From: Actinomadura luzonensis
Lineage (GTDB): Bacteria > Actinomycetota > Actinomycetes > Streptosporangiales > Streptosporangiaceae
Direction: 5' to 3'
Length of the DNA stretch: 64,000 nt
Assembly (NCBI RefSeq): GCF_022664455.2
Contig: NZ_JAKRKC020000001.1
Location: 3,539,001 to 3,603,000 of the forward strand
Part shown: piece after piece, positions 54,818 to 64,000 of the stretch
How positions within the stretch are numbered: the stretch's first letter is position 1
How the letters are laid out: each line of letters begins with the position of its first letter
Program-made: the position numbers and the translations under genes
Notes under the pieces: model-generated
Databases searched by the model: none
What the model was told of the DNA's origin: nothing
The model's input: only the letters and a program-made list of their open reading frames with translations

Positions 54818-56257
54818 ATGCACCTGCTCACCCGACGCGCAGGAGCCGCCGTCACCGCGGCTGTCGCGACCCTGCTCCTGACCACCACTCCCGCGCTGGC
54901 GAACGTCCCGGTGACCGAGATCGGGGCCGACACGTTCACGAATGCCACGAGCCAGCACCGCACCCAGGTCGAGCCGGACACCTTCCAGTTCGGCACGACC
55001 ATCGTCGCCGCGCAGCAGACCGGACGGTTCTTCGACGGCGGCTCCTCCGACATCGCCTTCGCCACCTCGACGGACAACGGCGCCACCTGGACCCGCGGCA
55101 ACCTGCCCGGGATCACGACCTTCGCCGGGGGTTCGTTCAACCGGGTCAGCGACCCGGCGGTGGCCTTCGACTCCCTGCACAACGTCTGGATGATCTCCAC
55201 ACTGGGCCTGACCGACACCGGCGGCGTCGTGGGCCGGGCCGTGCTCACCAGCCGGTCCACCGATGGCGGCCTGACCTGGGGCAACCCGGTCGTCACCGCC
55301 AACGCGACCGGGTCCGCCAACCTGGACAAGAACTGGATCGCCTGCGACAACACGGCGGCCAGCCCCTTCTTCGGCCGCTGCTACACCGAGTTCGACGACA
55401 ACGGCGCGGGCAACGCCGTCCGGATGGCCCGCTCCACCAACGGCGGCCTGAGCTGGACCGTGGTCAGCACCTCGGTCACCGGCCTCGGCGGGCAGCCGGT
55501 GGTCCGGCCCAACGGCACCGTGCTGGTGCCCTACCTCAGCAACAACAACCAGATCCGCTCCTTCCGCTCCATCGACGGCGGGGTGACCTGGCGGGCCAGC
55601 GTGCTCGTCTCGGCCGTCCAGCAGCACACCGTCGCGGGCGGGCTGCGCACCTCGCCGCTGCCGTCGGCCGAGATCGACTCGGCCGGCACGGCGTACGTGG
55701 CCTGGCAGGACTGCCGCTTCCAGTCCGGCTGCGCCGGCAACGACATCGTGCTGAGCAAGTCCACCAGCGAGACCACCTGGGGCGCCGTCACCCGCGTCAC
55801 CAGCGACGGCGGTGACCACTTCATCCCGGGCATCGGCGTCGACCGCACCACCTCGGGCGGCGCCGCGCGGGTGGCCGTCACCTACTACCGCTACCCCGTC
55901 TCCGCCTGCACGGCCGCCACCTGCCAGCTCACCGTCGCGGCCACCTCGTCCGTCAACGGCGGCGCGAGCTGGGCGGCGCCCACCCAGATCCAGGGGCCGA
56001 TGACGCTGTCCTGGACCGCCGACACCTCGCAGGGCCGCATGGTCGGCGACTACATCTCCACCTCGGTGGTGCCCGGCGGGAACGCGTTCGCCGCGTTCGC
56101 CGTGGCCACCGCGCCGACCGGCGGCACGTTCAACGAGAACACCTTCACCGTCACCGGAGGACGCCCGGTCGCCGGCGCCGCCGCCACGGCGCGCGCCGCC
56201 GACGTACCGGTGGCGACGGGCGAGGCGGTCGCGGAGACCGCGCGCACCGCACGCTGA
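54818..56257 (+). CDS. Secreted BNR/Asp-box (sialidase-fold) protein
   Basis: 479 residues from ATG 54818 (site TTGGAGGTGG). Signal peptide about 1-28 (TLLLTTTPALA). The rest is a beta-propeller with at least five Asp-boxes of the form S-x-D/N-x-G-x-x-W: STDNGATW, STDGGLTW, STNGGLSW, SIDGGVTW, SVNGGASW. Sialidases, but also other propeller glycosidases and lectins, use this fold. The sialidase catalytic Arg triad is not evident, so exo-sialidase activity is uncertain. A Thr/Ala-rich tail ends the protein. It converges with the LuxR gene. Confidence 0.85.
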   Translation: MHLLTRRAGAAVTAAVATLLLTTTPALANVPVTEIGADTFTNATSQHRTQVEPDTFQFGTTIVAAQQTGRFFDGGSSDIAFATSTDNGATWTRGNLPGITTFAGGSFNRVSDPAVAFDSLHNVWMISTLGLTDTGGVVGRAVLTSRSTDGGLTWGNPVVTANATGSANLDKNWIACDNTAASPFFGRCYTEFDDNGAGNAVRMARSTNGGLSWTVVSTSVTGLGGQPVVRPNGTVLVPYLSNNNQIRSFRSIDGGVTWRASVLVSAVQQHTVAGGLRTSPLPSAEIDSAGTAYVAWQDCRFQSGCAGNDIVLSKSTSETTWGAVTRVTSDGGDHFIPGIGVDRTTSGGAARVAVTYYRYPVSACTAATCQLTVAATSSVNGGASWAAPTQIQGPMTLSWTADTSQGRMVGDYISTSVVPGGNAFAAFAVATAPTGGTFNENTFTVTGGRPVAGAAATARAADVPVATGEAVAETARTAR

Positions 56258-56315
56258 CCGCCTGGTGACGCCCCGCCCCGGGGCGTCACCCCGCGCGCGG
56301 AGGCGCCGGGGACGA

Positions 56316-59009
56316 TCAGCCCGGCGGGTCGAGGTCGAGGTTGGCGAGCTCGGTCCGGGTGGTCACGCCGAGTTTGGGGAAGGCGCGGTACAGGTGGTGG
56401 CTGACCGTCCTGGGGCTGATGAACAGCTGGGCGGCGATCTTCCGGTTGGTGGCTCCCGTGGCGGCCAGCCGGACCACCTGGAGTTCCTGCGGGGAGAGCA
56501 GGGTGATCGCCGTGGGCGCGCCCGCGCTGACCGTCTCCCCGGCCGCGCGCAGCTCGGCGCGGGCGCGGTCCGCCCAGGGCGCGGAGCCGGCCCGTTCGAA
56601 GGTCTCCAGGGCGGCGCGCAGGCGGGTGCGGGACTCGTTCCTCCTGCGGGCGCGGCGCAGCCACTCGCCGTAGAGCAGGTCCGTGCGGGCCCGCTCGAAG
56701 GGCCTGTTCGCCTCGGCGTGCGACCGTACGGCCTGCTCCCAGTGCCACCCGGCCTCCTCGTCGGGAGCGAGAAGGGCGCGGCAGCGGTGCAGCACGGCTT
56801 CGGCCCACGGCTGACGCGCGGCCGTGGCCCAGGACTCGAAGCGGGCGAGCGGTTCCACGGCGCGCCCGGCCAGGCCGAGCCGGGCGGCGGCCTCGATCTG
56901 GTCGGGGGCGAAGTAGATGGGCATGATCTGATGCCGCAGCGGCCCGCGGACGGCGGCGTCGAAGCGTTCGAGCGCGTCCGCGAAGCGGCCCTGACCGAGA
57001 TCGAGCAGGCCGAGCGCCCATTCGGCCCAGCCGACGATCGTCGCCGCCGGATGGGATTCGTGGTGCGCGATCGTGCGTCCGGCCAGCTCACGGCAGTCCA
57101 GTTCGCGGCCCTGGGCGGCGGCGACCAGGGCCATGGCGCTCTCGAAGTGCGCGACGCGGTGGGTCTGGCCGATGTCGGTGGCCAGCCGGCGGCCTTCGGC
57201 GGCGGTCGTGACGGCGTCGTGGAACCGGCCGAGGTACATCTGGTGGATGGCCAGCACCGCCAGGGCCAGCGTCAGCAGCCCGGCCATGCCGTCGGCCCGG
57301 CATTCCTCGACCACCGACTCCGCGATGGCGATCCCGTTGTCGAAGTCGCCCGAGATGCCGGCCAGCGAGCAGATGCTGATCCGCAGGGCCGTCATCCCGG
57401 CGGGGACCGCCGTGGCCAGGGCGATCAGCTCGCGGAAGGGCGGCAGCGCCCGCTCCAGGTCGCCGGCCAGGAAGTCGGCCATCGCGCGGGCGGCCCGGAC
57501 GAACCCGTCCACCCCGTCCTCGGGCGTCAGCGGCAGCTCCGCGAGCCGCGCCGCGCCCTCGGCGACGAAGCCGGGCTCGCTGACGTACCAGGCGTTGCGC
57601 ACCGCGTCGAGCAGGAGGAGCGCCGCCTCCTTCCGGTCCAGCCCGGCGACGGACAGGGCGCCGTCGACGAGGATCCGGTGCGCGTCGTGCACGATCCCCC
57701 GGTCGAACGCGATCCGGCCGCGCAGGCCGGCCAGCCTGGCCAGGGTCAGCGGGTCGCCGCCGAGCCGCCGCGCCTGCTCGGCCAGGACCTGCGCGTGCTC
57801 CAGCGCCCCGGCGTCGGCGGTGGCCTCGGCGGCCAGGGTCAGCCGCCGGGCGCGCTCGCCCAGGCCGGGGGTGAGCCGGGCGGCCAGCCCGGCGGCGGCG
57901 GCCGCCGCGTAGCCCGCCCTTTCGCGGGCGCGGCCGGCCGCCTGTTCGAGCGCGGCGGCGACGGGTCTCGTCGCGGCCGGTGACGGCGGCCGCCAGGTGC
58001 CAGGCGCGGCGGTCGGCGTCCTGGTCGTCATCGAGCGCCCCGGCCAGCGCGCGGTGGGCGGCCACGCGTTCGTCGTAGGCGGCCCGGCCCACCGCCGCGG
58101 TACGCATCAGCGGATGGCCGAAGGACAGCCGCCCGCCCGCGGTGGACAGGAACCCGCGCGCTCGGCCGGGCCGAGGGCGGCGGCGCCCACGCCGAGCGTC
58201 CCCGCCGCGCGGACCACGCCGTCCAGGTCGCCGGCGTCGTCCAGGCCCGCGACCAGCAGCATCGTCTGGGTGCCGGGCGGCAGCACGGCGATGCGCGCTT
58301 CGTAGGCCTCCTGGATCCGGCGGGGCAGCGGCAGCGGCTCCTGAGCGTCCGGCACCTGGGGCAGCTCGATCAGCGCCAGCGGGTTCCCGCCGCTCACCGC
58401 GAGGACCTGCGCCCGCACGGCGGGGCCGAGACCGGGCGCGTGGTCGCGCAGCAGGTCGTCGGCGGCCTGCCGGTCGAGGCCGGTGAGCCGCAGGTCGGGC
58501 ACCCCCGGCGCCTCGAAGGTGTCCCTGGCCGCGAAGATCAGGGCGATGCCCTCCGCGTGCAGGCGCCTGGCCGCGAACAGCAGCGCCTCGGCCGAGGAGC
58601 GGTCCATCCACTGGGCGTCGTCGACCAGGACGAGCAGCGGGCCGTCCTCGGCCAGCTCGGTGAGCAGCGACAGCGCGGCCAGGCCGATGAGGAACCTGTC
58701 CTGCGCTCCCGTGGCGAGGCCGAACGCGCCCTCCAGCGCCCTCGCCTGCGGCTCCGGCAGCTTGCCCAGGCGGTCGAGGGCGGGACGGAGCAGCAGGTGG
58801 AGCGCCGCGAAGGGCAGCTCGGCCTCGGTCTCGATGCCGGTGCCGCGCAGTTGCCGCAGGTCTTCCGCCAACTCCGCGGCGAGGCCGAGCAGCGCGGACT
58901 TGCCGATCCCCGGTTCGCCCCGGATGATCAGGCTCCCGCTCCGGCCGTCCTTGGCCTGCGCGATCAGGGCCCTGATCGTCGCCTGTTCTCGCTCTCGTCC
59001 CCGCAGCAT
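56316..59009 (-). pseudogene. LAL-type LuxR regulator, two compensating frameshifts
   Basis: 898 codons in total. From ATG 59009 an AAA ATPase domain (RGEPGIGKSALLGLA, LLVLVDDAQWMDRSSAE). Near 58155 one base is missing and the frame shifts for about 60 codons (GFLSTAGGRLSFGHPLMRT). Near 57975 one base too many restores the frame, which runs through TPR-like helices to a C-terminal LuxR HTH (LSPQELQVVRLAATGATNRKIAAQLF, about 832-880) and ends at 56316. As given the ATPase is cut off by TGA at 58104-58106. Otherwise all domains are intact. It is divergent from the hydrolase at 59090. Confidence 0.8.
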
Positions 59010-59089
59010 CAGTCAATCATCCGATACCGGACGTACAGCTTCATCCCTACCGTCATACACATGGATCACTCGATCAGGGGGGACGCCGC

Positions 59090-59872
59090 ATGTTCATCGA
59101 CGTGCCGGGAGGCCGCCTGGCCTACGACCTCCACGGGGAAGGCCCGCTCGTGGTGTGCGTACCCGGCCTCGGCGACACCCGCGACGCCTACCGGTCGCTG
59201 CGCCCGATCCTGGTGGAGGCGGGCTACCGGGTGGTGACGATGGACCTGCGCGGCCACGGCGAGTCGTCCGCGGGGTGGAGCGACTACTCCCAGCCGGCGG
59301 TCGGCGACGACATCGTGGCCCTCCTGGAGCACCTGGACGCGCCCGCGGCCGTCCTGCTCGGCAACTCCTACGCCGGAGGCGGCGTCATCCACGCCGCCGC
59401 CGACGCCCCCGAACGCGTCGCCGGCATCGTCGCGATCGACGGGTTCATCCGCACCGTCGCGGTCAGCCCCGCCGACCGCGCCCGCGTCCGGCTGCTCGTG
59501 TCGTCCCCCTGGCTGTGGGGCGCCTACTACGCCCTGTCGCACCCGAGCGCCAAGCCCGCCGACCTCGGCGAACACCGCGCCAGGCTGGTGTCCATGCTGC
59601 GCGACCCGCGGCGGCGCGCGGCGATGCGGGGCATGCTGCTCGACCACGGCCCGCAGGCCGAAGAGGCCATCCCGCAGGTCCGCTGCCTGTCCCTGGTCCT
59701 CATGGGCGCCAAGGACCCCTACTTCCCCGACCCGGCGGTGGAGGCGCGGGCCCAGGCGTCGCTGCTGCGCGGGCAGGCCGTGATGATCGACGACGCCGGC
59801 CACTACCCGATGTCGGAATTCCCCGGCCGTACGGCACAGGCCGTCCTGCCCTTCCTCAAGAACGTCTTCTGA
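59090..59872 (+). CDS. Alpha/beta hydrolase
   Basis: 260 residues. VCVPGLGDTRDAYRSL, TMDLRGHGESSAGWSDYS, nucleophile elbow LLGNSYAGGG (Ser), LVLMGAKDPYF (Asp region) and DDAGHYPM (His) make a complete catalytic triad. This is the proline-iminopeptidase/haloperoxidase-like group of non-secreted esterases. CAGGGGGGAC lies before ATG 59090. The MBL gene follows 18 bases after its stop, so they form a two-gene operon opposite the LuxR gene. Confidence 0.9.
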   Translation: MFIDVPGGRLAYDLHGEGPLVVCVPGLGDTRDAYRSLRPILVEAGYRVVTMDLRGHGESSAGWSDYSQPAVGDDIVALLEHLDAPAAVLLGNSYAGGGVIHAAADAPERVAGIVAIDGFIRTVAVSPADRARVRLLVSSPWLWGAYYALSHPSAKPADLGEHRARLVSMLRDPRRRAAMRGMLLDHGPQAEEAIPQVRCLSLVLMGAKDPYFPDPAVEARAQASLLRGQAVMIDDAGHYPMSEFPGRTAQAVLPFLKNVF

Positions 59873-59890
59873 CCCGCAGAGAGAAGTCAC

Positions 59891-60607
59891 ATGAAACTCG
59901 CCCCTCACCTGCACCGCCTCGGCAACGACGTCGTGGCCTGCTACCTCGTCGACACCCCCGAGGGCATCACGCTCATCGACGCCGGGCTGCCCGGCCACTG
60001 GCAGGACCTGCAACGCGAGCTCCGCTCCCTGGGCAAGTCCGCCGACGACATCCGCGGCCTCGTCCTGACCCACGGCGACGCCGACCACCTCGGCTTCGCC
60101 GAACGCCTGCGCGGCGCGCACGGCGTACCGGTGTTCGTGCACGCCGCCGACGCGGTGCGCGCCCGCACAGGAGAGAAGCCCAAGACCGCGCTCGGCCCCC
60201 TGCGGCTCGGCCCGGCGCTCGGGTTCTTCGGTTACTCCCTCCGCAAGAACGGCCTGCGCACCCACTACGTCAGGGAGGTCACCGAGATCGCCGACGGCGA
60301 CGTCCTGGACCTGCCCGGGCGTCCGGTGATCGTGGGGATGCCGGGGCACTCGCCGGGAAGCGTGGCGGTGCACGTCCCGCTCGCCGACGCGGTCTTCGTC
60401 GGCGATGCCCTGACCACGCGGCACGTCCTCACCGGACGCACGGGCCCCCAGCCGGCGCCCTTCACCGACGACCCGGCCGAGGCGCTCTCCTCCCTCGACC
60501 GCATCGCCGGGCTGTCGGCGTCCTGGGTCCTCCCTGGCCACGGCGCTCCCTGGCGCACCTCACCGGCCCAGGTGCGCCAGGCGGTCCAGACCGCCGGCCG
60601 CGCCTGA
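59891..60607 (+). CDS. MBL-fold metallohydrolase
   Basis: 238 residues. The zinc motif reads LVLTHGDADHLGFA (H-x-D-x-D-H), with the first His replaced by the G-D-A-D order typical of glyoxalase II-like group members, followed by GMPGHSPGSVAVH (H), VFVGDALTTRH (D) and VLPGHGAPW (H). Cytoplasmic. Second gene of the operon with the alpha/beta hydrolase. Substrates may be lactones or thioesters. Confidence 0.9.
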   Translation: MKLAPHLHRLGNDVVACYLVDTPEGITLIDAGLPGHWQDLQRELRSLGKSADDIRGLVLTHGDADHLGFAERLRGAHGVPVFVHAADAVRARTGEKPKTALGPLRLGPALGFFGYSLRKNGLRTHYVREVTEIADGDVLDLPGRPVIVGMPGHSPGSVAVHVPLADAVFVGDALTTRHVLTGRTGPQPAPFTDDPAEALSSLDRIAGLSASWVLPGHGAPWRTSPAQVRQAVQTAGRA

Positions 60608-60644
60608 ACCCACCCGGCGCGGACGGACGGCAGGGCACCTCCGG

Positions 60645-61175
60645 TCACCGCCGCTGCGGGCAGTCGCGCGGGCCGGCGCTCCCGCTCCCGCCGGTCACGG
60701 TGACCTGGTCGGGGCTCGCCCGCACGCCGGCGGCCGCCGTGCAGACGATCTGCCGCACGCCCAGCGCGGACAGCTCGCCGGCCGCGACGGACGGGGTCAC
60801 CACCAGGCCGCCCGCCGGCTCGGCGCGGGTCACCGAGAACGGGCCGGCCCCGGACGGGACGTCGGTGGTGAGGCCGCGCCGCCGCTCCCGCGTGGTGGGG
60901 CCGGCCGCCAGCAGCGCGAGCGTGTCCGCCACGGACAGCGGGCCGGCGGTCCGCGTCACCGCGCTGAGCCGGCCGTCCTTGACCAGGTAGAGGGTGATCA
61001 TCGTGGCCGGCAGGGCAGGCTCGTTCGGCGGGGCGCCGGGCGTGGCCGTCGCGACCGCCACGGCCGGCGGCCGGCCCGCGTCGATGGCGTCGCTGGGCCG
61101 CACGCCGCAGCCGCCCAGGGCGGCGAGCGACGCCAGGGCCGTGAACGCGGCGAGCAGCAGGCGGGTCGTGCTCAT
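60645..61175 (-). CDS. Lipoprotein with GerMN-like domain
   Basis: 176 residues from ATG 61175, which overlaps the kinase stop (ATGA). Lipobox LAALGGC (Cys 23), then a GerMN/LpqB-type fold: [40 protein letters not shown] and [14 protein letters not shown]. The order response regulator-kinase-lipoprotein echoes MtrA-MtrB-LpqB and CseB-CseC, in which the lipoprotein modulates the sensor. Confidence 0.88.
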   Translation of the reverse strand: MSTTRLLLAAFTALASLAALGGCGVRPSDAIDAGRPPAVAVATATPGAPPNEPALPATMITLYLVKDGRLSAVTRTAGPLSVADTLALLAAGPTTRERRRGLTTDVPSGAGPFSVTRAEPAGGLVVTPSVAAGELSALGVRQIVCTAAAGVRASPDQVTVTGGSGSAGPRDCPQRR

Positions 61176-62662
61176 GCGGAGTCCCCCGTCTCCGGGTCGG
61201 GTGTCCGGCACGGCAGGCGCAGCGTGAACAGGGCGCCGCCGTCCGGGGCGTTGGCGACGGTGAGGTCGCCCCGATGCAGCCGCGCGTTCTCCCGCGCGAT
61301 GGCGAGGCCGAGGCCGCTGCCCTCGGACCTGGCCCTGGCCGCGCTGGCCTTGTAAAACCGGTCGAACACGTGCGGCAGCGTCGCCTCGTCCAGCCCTGGC
61401 CCGTGGTCGCGCACCTCCAGGGCGATCCAGTGCGGGCCGGCGGACAGCCGCACCGACACCGGCGGCTCGCCGTGCCGCAGGGCGTTGCCGACCAGGTTCG
61501 CGAGGATGACGTCGACCCGGCGCGGGTCCAGCCGCGCCGTCACCGCGGGCGGCAGCTCCGTCTCGACCTGCTCCGACCAGCCCCGGGTCCGCAGGGTCGC
61601 GCGCACCAGGTCGGCCACGTCCACCTCGTTCAGCGCGAGGGCCGCGACGCCGGAGTCGAACCTGCTGATCTCGATGAGGTCGTTCACCAGGGCGGTGAGG
61701 TTGAGCGTCTCCTGGCTGACCAGCCTGGCGGCCCGGCCGGCGGGCTCGGGCAGCCGGGACGCCTCCTCCTCCAGGATGTCGGCGACCGCGGCGAGCGCGG
61801 CCAGCGGGGTGCGGAGCTCGTGCGAGACGTCGGCCACGAAGCGGCGGGCGTCGGCCTCCATCTCGCGCAGCTGCCTGACGTGCCGTTCCAGCTCGGCCGC
61901 GGTGTCGTTGAACGTGCGCGCCACGTCGGCCAGCTCGTCGGCGCCGCGCACCGCGATCCTGGTGCGCAGCTCGCCCTGGCCCAGCAGGCGGGCCGCGCGG
62001 CCCAGCTCCCGCACCGGGACGAGCACGCCGCGGGTGGCCAGCAACGCCAGGACGACCGCGAACGCCAGGGCCGCCCCGCCGGTCACCCAGGCGCGGGCGG
62101 CCAGCAGGTCGATGCTGCGCTGCTCGGCGAGCAGGCTGCGCGCGGCGTAGACCTCGGCGCCGGACGCCCGCGCCGTCCCGTCCGGGCCGCTGACCAGCAG
62201 CGGCGCGCCGAGGATCAGCCAGGGCGTGTCGTCCCGCACCACCCGCTGCCAGGCCAGCCGGCCGTCGGCCACCATCTGCCGCAAGTCGGCGGGGATCGCC
62301 CCCAGGCCCAGGGCCAGCACCCGCCCTCCCGGCCGCCAGCGCTCCGGCGGCGCGACCGGCGTGTGCCAGTCGCCCCGGACGGCGACCGCGAACTCCACGT
62401 TGGCGTCGTCGGGCAGGGCGGTGGCGACGGCGATCAGCTCGGCCGGGCCCGGCGTGGCGTCGGGCAGCGGGTCGAGCGCCTGCAGGCGGCCGCGCAACGT
62501 CTGCACCGAGGCGTCCTGGGCGCGTTGCAGGATGTCGTTGCGGGCCTGGACGTACATCGCGCCGGCCACCGCCGCCGTGGTGACCACGCACAGCAGGGCG
62601 AAGGCGGACAGCAGCCGGGCCCGCAGGCCCAGGCTCGGCCAGGGCCGCGCCGGCCGGCTCAA
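61172..62662 (-). CDS. Sensor histidine kinase
   Basis: 496 residues. TTG 62662 overlaps the response regulator stop (TTGA) and is the first suitable start; no ATG or GTG lies between it and the first membrane helix. Two helices (about 15-37 and 180-200) flank an outer sensor domain. HAMP follows, then HisKA with [18 protein letters not shown] (H about 275), then ATPase motifs [16 protein letters not shown] and GSGLGLAIA. Standard class I kinase, paired with the regulator upstream. Confidence 0.9.
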   Translation of the reverse strand: MSRPARPWPSLGLRARLLSAFALLCVVTTAAVAGAMYVQARNDILQRAQDASVQTLRGRLQALDPLPDATPGPAELIAVATALPDDANVEFAVAVRGDWHTPVAPPERWRPGGRVLALGLGAIPADLRQMVADGRLAWQRVVRDDTPWLILGAPLLVSGPDGTARASGAEVYAARSLLAEQRSIDLLAARAWVTGGAALAFAVVLALLATRGVLVPVRELGRAARLLGQGELRTRIAVRGADELADVARTFNDTAAELERHVRQLREMEADARRFVADVSHELRTPLAALAAVADILEEEASRLPEPAGRAARLVSQETLNLTALVNDLIEISRFDSGVAALALNEVDVADLVRATLRTRGWSEQVETELPPAVTARLDPRRVDVILANLVGNALRHGEPPVSVRLSAGPHWIALEVRDHGPGLDEATLPHVFDRFYKASAARARSEGSGLGLAIARENARLHRGDLTVANAPDGGALFTLRLPCRTPDPETGDSA

Positions 62663-63381
62663 ACCGGGCCGAACCGGTACCCGAACCCACGCACCGTCTG
62701 CACGTAGACCGGCGCGGCCGAGTCGTCCTCGATCTTGGCGCGCAGCCGCTGCACGCACGCGTCCACGAGCCGCGAGTCGCCGAAGTACCCGTGCTCCCAC
62801 ACCGACTCCAGCAGCTGCTGGCGGCTGTGCACCCGGCCGGGCGTGCCGGACAGTTCGAGCAGCAGGCGCAGCTCGGTCGGGGCGAGGCTGACCGGGACGC
62901 CGCGCCGGGCCACCGTCAGCGAGGCGCGGTCGATGGTGAGGTCGCCGTGCCGCTCCAGCTCGGCCTGGTCCCGGCCGATGCGCCGCAGCACGGCCCGGAT
63001 GCGGGCGTCGAGCACCCGGGGCTGCACCGGCTTGACGACGTAGTCGTCGGCGCCCGCCTCCAGGCCGGCGACCACGTCCATGTCGTCGCCGCGCGCCGTC
63101 AGCATGATGATCGGCACCTCGCCGACGGCCCGGATGCGGCGGCACACCTCGAACCCGTCGATGCCGGGCAACATCAGGTCGAGCACGACGACGTCGGGCA
63201 GGTCCGCGCGCAGCCGGTCGAGCCCCTGCTCGCCGGAGCCCGCCGCGCGCACCCGGTGCCCGTGCCGGGTCAGGGCCAGCTCCAGCCCCTCCCGTACGGC
63301 CGGGTCGTCCTCGATCAACAGCACCCGGGACGTTCCGCCGAGTTTCACCACACGCTCCGTCACTGGCCCGCCGGTCTGCAC
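62659..63381 (-). CDS. OmpR-family response regulator
   Basis: 240 residues from GTG 63381 (GGAG four bases up; later GTG codons at residues 7 and 12 are alternatives). Receiver with [11 protein letters not shown], phospho-acceptor Asp in [12 protein letters not shown] (about D68), Thr in IIMLTARGD and Lys in DYVVKPVQP; the usual KPF is KPV. The C-terminal winged helix reads [35 protein letters not shown]. It resembles CseB-type regulators of cell envelope stress. Confidence 0.92.
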   Translation of the reverse strand: MQTGGPVTERVVKLGGTSRVLLIEDDPAVREGLELALTRHGHRVRAAGSGEQGLDRLRADLPDVVVLDLMLPGIDGFEVCRRIRAVGEVPIIMLTARGDDMDVVAGLEAGADDYVVKPVQPRVLDARIRAVLRRIGRDQAELERHGDLTIDRASLTVARRGVPVSLAPTELRLLLELSGTPGRVHSRQQLLESVWEHGYFGDSRLVDACVQRLRAKIEDDSAAPVYVQTVRGFGYRFGPV

Positions 63382-63417
63382 ATCACTCCATGGTGGGCCG
63401 GGCCTGTCCCCACCTCG

Positions 63418-64000
63418 TCAGCGTACTGTCATGGTCGTGTCACGGTCGCGGGCGGCCAGGCGGTCCAGGCGGGCGTACTGGCCGGCGGTCAGGGTGAGCC
63501 GCTGCGCCGCGACGTTCTCCTCCAGGTGCGCCACGGACGTCGTGCCCGGGATGGGGAGGACGGCCGGCGAGCGGTGCAGCAGCCAGGCGAGCGCGGTCTG
63601 GGCGGGGGTGGCGCCCAGCTCGGCGGCGACCTCGGCCAGCGGGCCGCCGGGCGCGGCGTGCTCGCCGACGGCGATCGGGAAGAACGGCACGAACGCCAGC
63701 CCGTGCTCGGCCGCGTGGTCGAGGACCTGCTCGTGGGTGCGGTCGGTGAGGTTGTAGAGGTTCTGCACGGCGGCGACGGGGGCGACCGCGCGGGCCTCCT
63801 CGAGCTGGGCGACGCTCACCTCGGACAGGCCGATGTGCCGGATCTTGCCCTCCTCGCGCAGCCGGGCCAGGGCGCCGACCTGGTCGGCGAGCGGCACTTG
63901 CGGGTCGACGCGGTGCAGGTAGTACAGGTCGATGACGTCGCGGCGCAGCCGGCGCAGGCTCAGCTCGGCCTGCTGGCGCAGGTACTCGGGGCGGCCGAGC
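63418..64000 (-). CDS. Aldo/keto reductase, C-terminal part (runs off right edge)
   Basis: The visible ~193 codons are read from beyond 64000 to the stop at 63418. Family segments are VIDLYYLHRVDPQVP, GKIRHIGLSEVSVAQLEEA, VQNLYNLTDR, LAWLLHRSPAVLPIPGTTS and a terminal HLEENVAAQRLTL. It is a NADPH-dependent AKR of the general stress (YghZ/YajO-like) type; the catalytic Tyr and Lys are outside the window. Start not visible. Confidence 0.9.
   Translation of the reverse strand, partial: LGRPEYLRQQAELSLRRLRRDVIDLYYLHRVDPQVPLADQVGALARLREEGKIRHIGLSEVSVAQLEEARAVAPVAAVQNLYNLTDRTHEQVLDHAAEHGLAFVPFFPIAVGEHAAPGGPLAEVAAELGATPAQTALAWLLHRSPAVLPIPGTTSVAHLEENVAAQRLTLTAGQYARLDRLAARDRDTTMTVR

Overview
The window is very GC-rich DNA with third-position G/C codon use on both strands, tightly packed genes, many GTG starts, ATGA/GTGA stop-start overlaps and promoters that place a -10 box directly before the start codon. 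Together with the SARP/AfsR regulators, LAL-type LuxR, LacI-type glycosidase regulator, CUT1 sugar importer without its own ATPase, and Lsr2-like DNA-binding domain, this points to a filamentous actinobacterium (Streptosporangiales/Streptomycetales type). The species cannot be named from this sequence. No tRNA, rRNA, transposase, integrase or CRISPR array was seen.

Layout. 0-4.97 kb: start of a secreted protein running off the left edge, preceded by two sugar-regulon-type palindromes; a frameshifted AfsR-like regulator; an SDR oxidoreductase with a TetR regulator. 5.19-8.0 kb: a three-gene operon of uncharacterised membrane and secreted proteins with His-x-His motifs. 8.06-13.5 kb: small membrane protein, RmlD-like reductase, STAS antagonist, and a very large hybrid kinase/receiver/SpoIIE phosphatase that is frameshifted as given. 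13.57-25.3 kb: the clearest system, a glucuronoxylan-oligosaccharide utilisation locus: GH67 alpha-glucuronidase, then on the opposite strand GH3, two permeases, a lipoprotein binding protein, a GH39 xylosidase and a DUF624 protein in one operon, with a divergent LacI regulator. Its operators (GAAASTTTC palindromes) also occur before the gene at the left edge.

25.5-28.0 kb: esterase plus Baeyer-Villiger monooxygenase behind a palindromic operator. 28.0-30.6 kb: two secreted peptidoglycan hydrolases (amidase, M23) that share a duplicated C-terminal domain. 30.8-38.2 kb: SARP, AraC and Lrp-type regulators with small enzymes. 38.2-44.1 kb: a single-strand operon TetR-ferredoxin-P450-alcohol dehydrogenase-Tm-1-like-PEP-hydrolase-like-cupin, whose substrate is unknown. 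44.2-54.2 kb: a looser region with a decayed gene copy, an isolated FtsX-like permease, a LysR/SnoaL/hydrolase/NmrA module, a metallo-beta-lactamase-SnoaL lipoprotein, and an Lsr2-domain fusion protein. 54.3-64 kb: secreted BNR/Asp-box protein, frameshifted LAL LuxR regulator, hydrolase pair, a response regulator-sensor kinase-lipoprotein operon, and an aldo/keto reductase running off the right edge.

Four long genes (346-3469, 10036-13504, 37154-38150, 56316-59009) are each broken by one or two single-base shifts in GC-rich stretches, while their domains remain intact on both sides. This looks more like residual indel errors in the sequence than four independent pseudogenes, but it must be tested.
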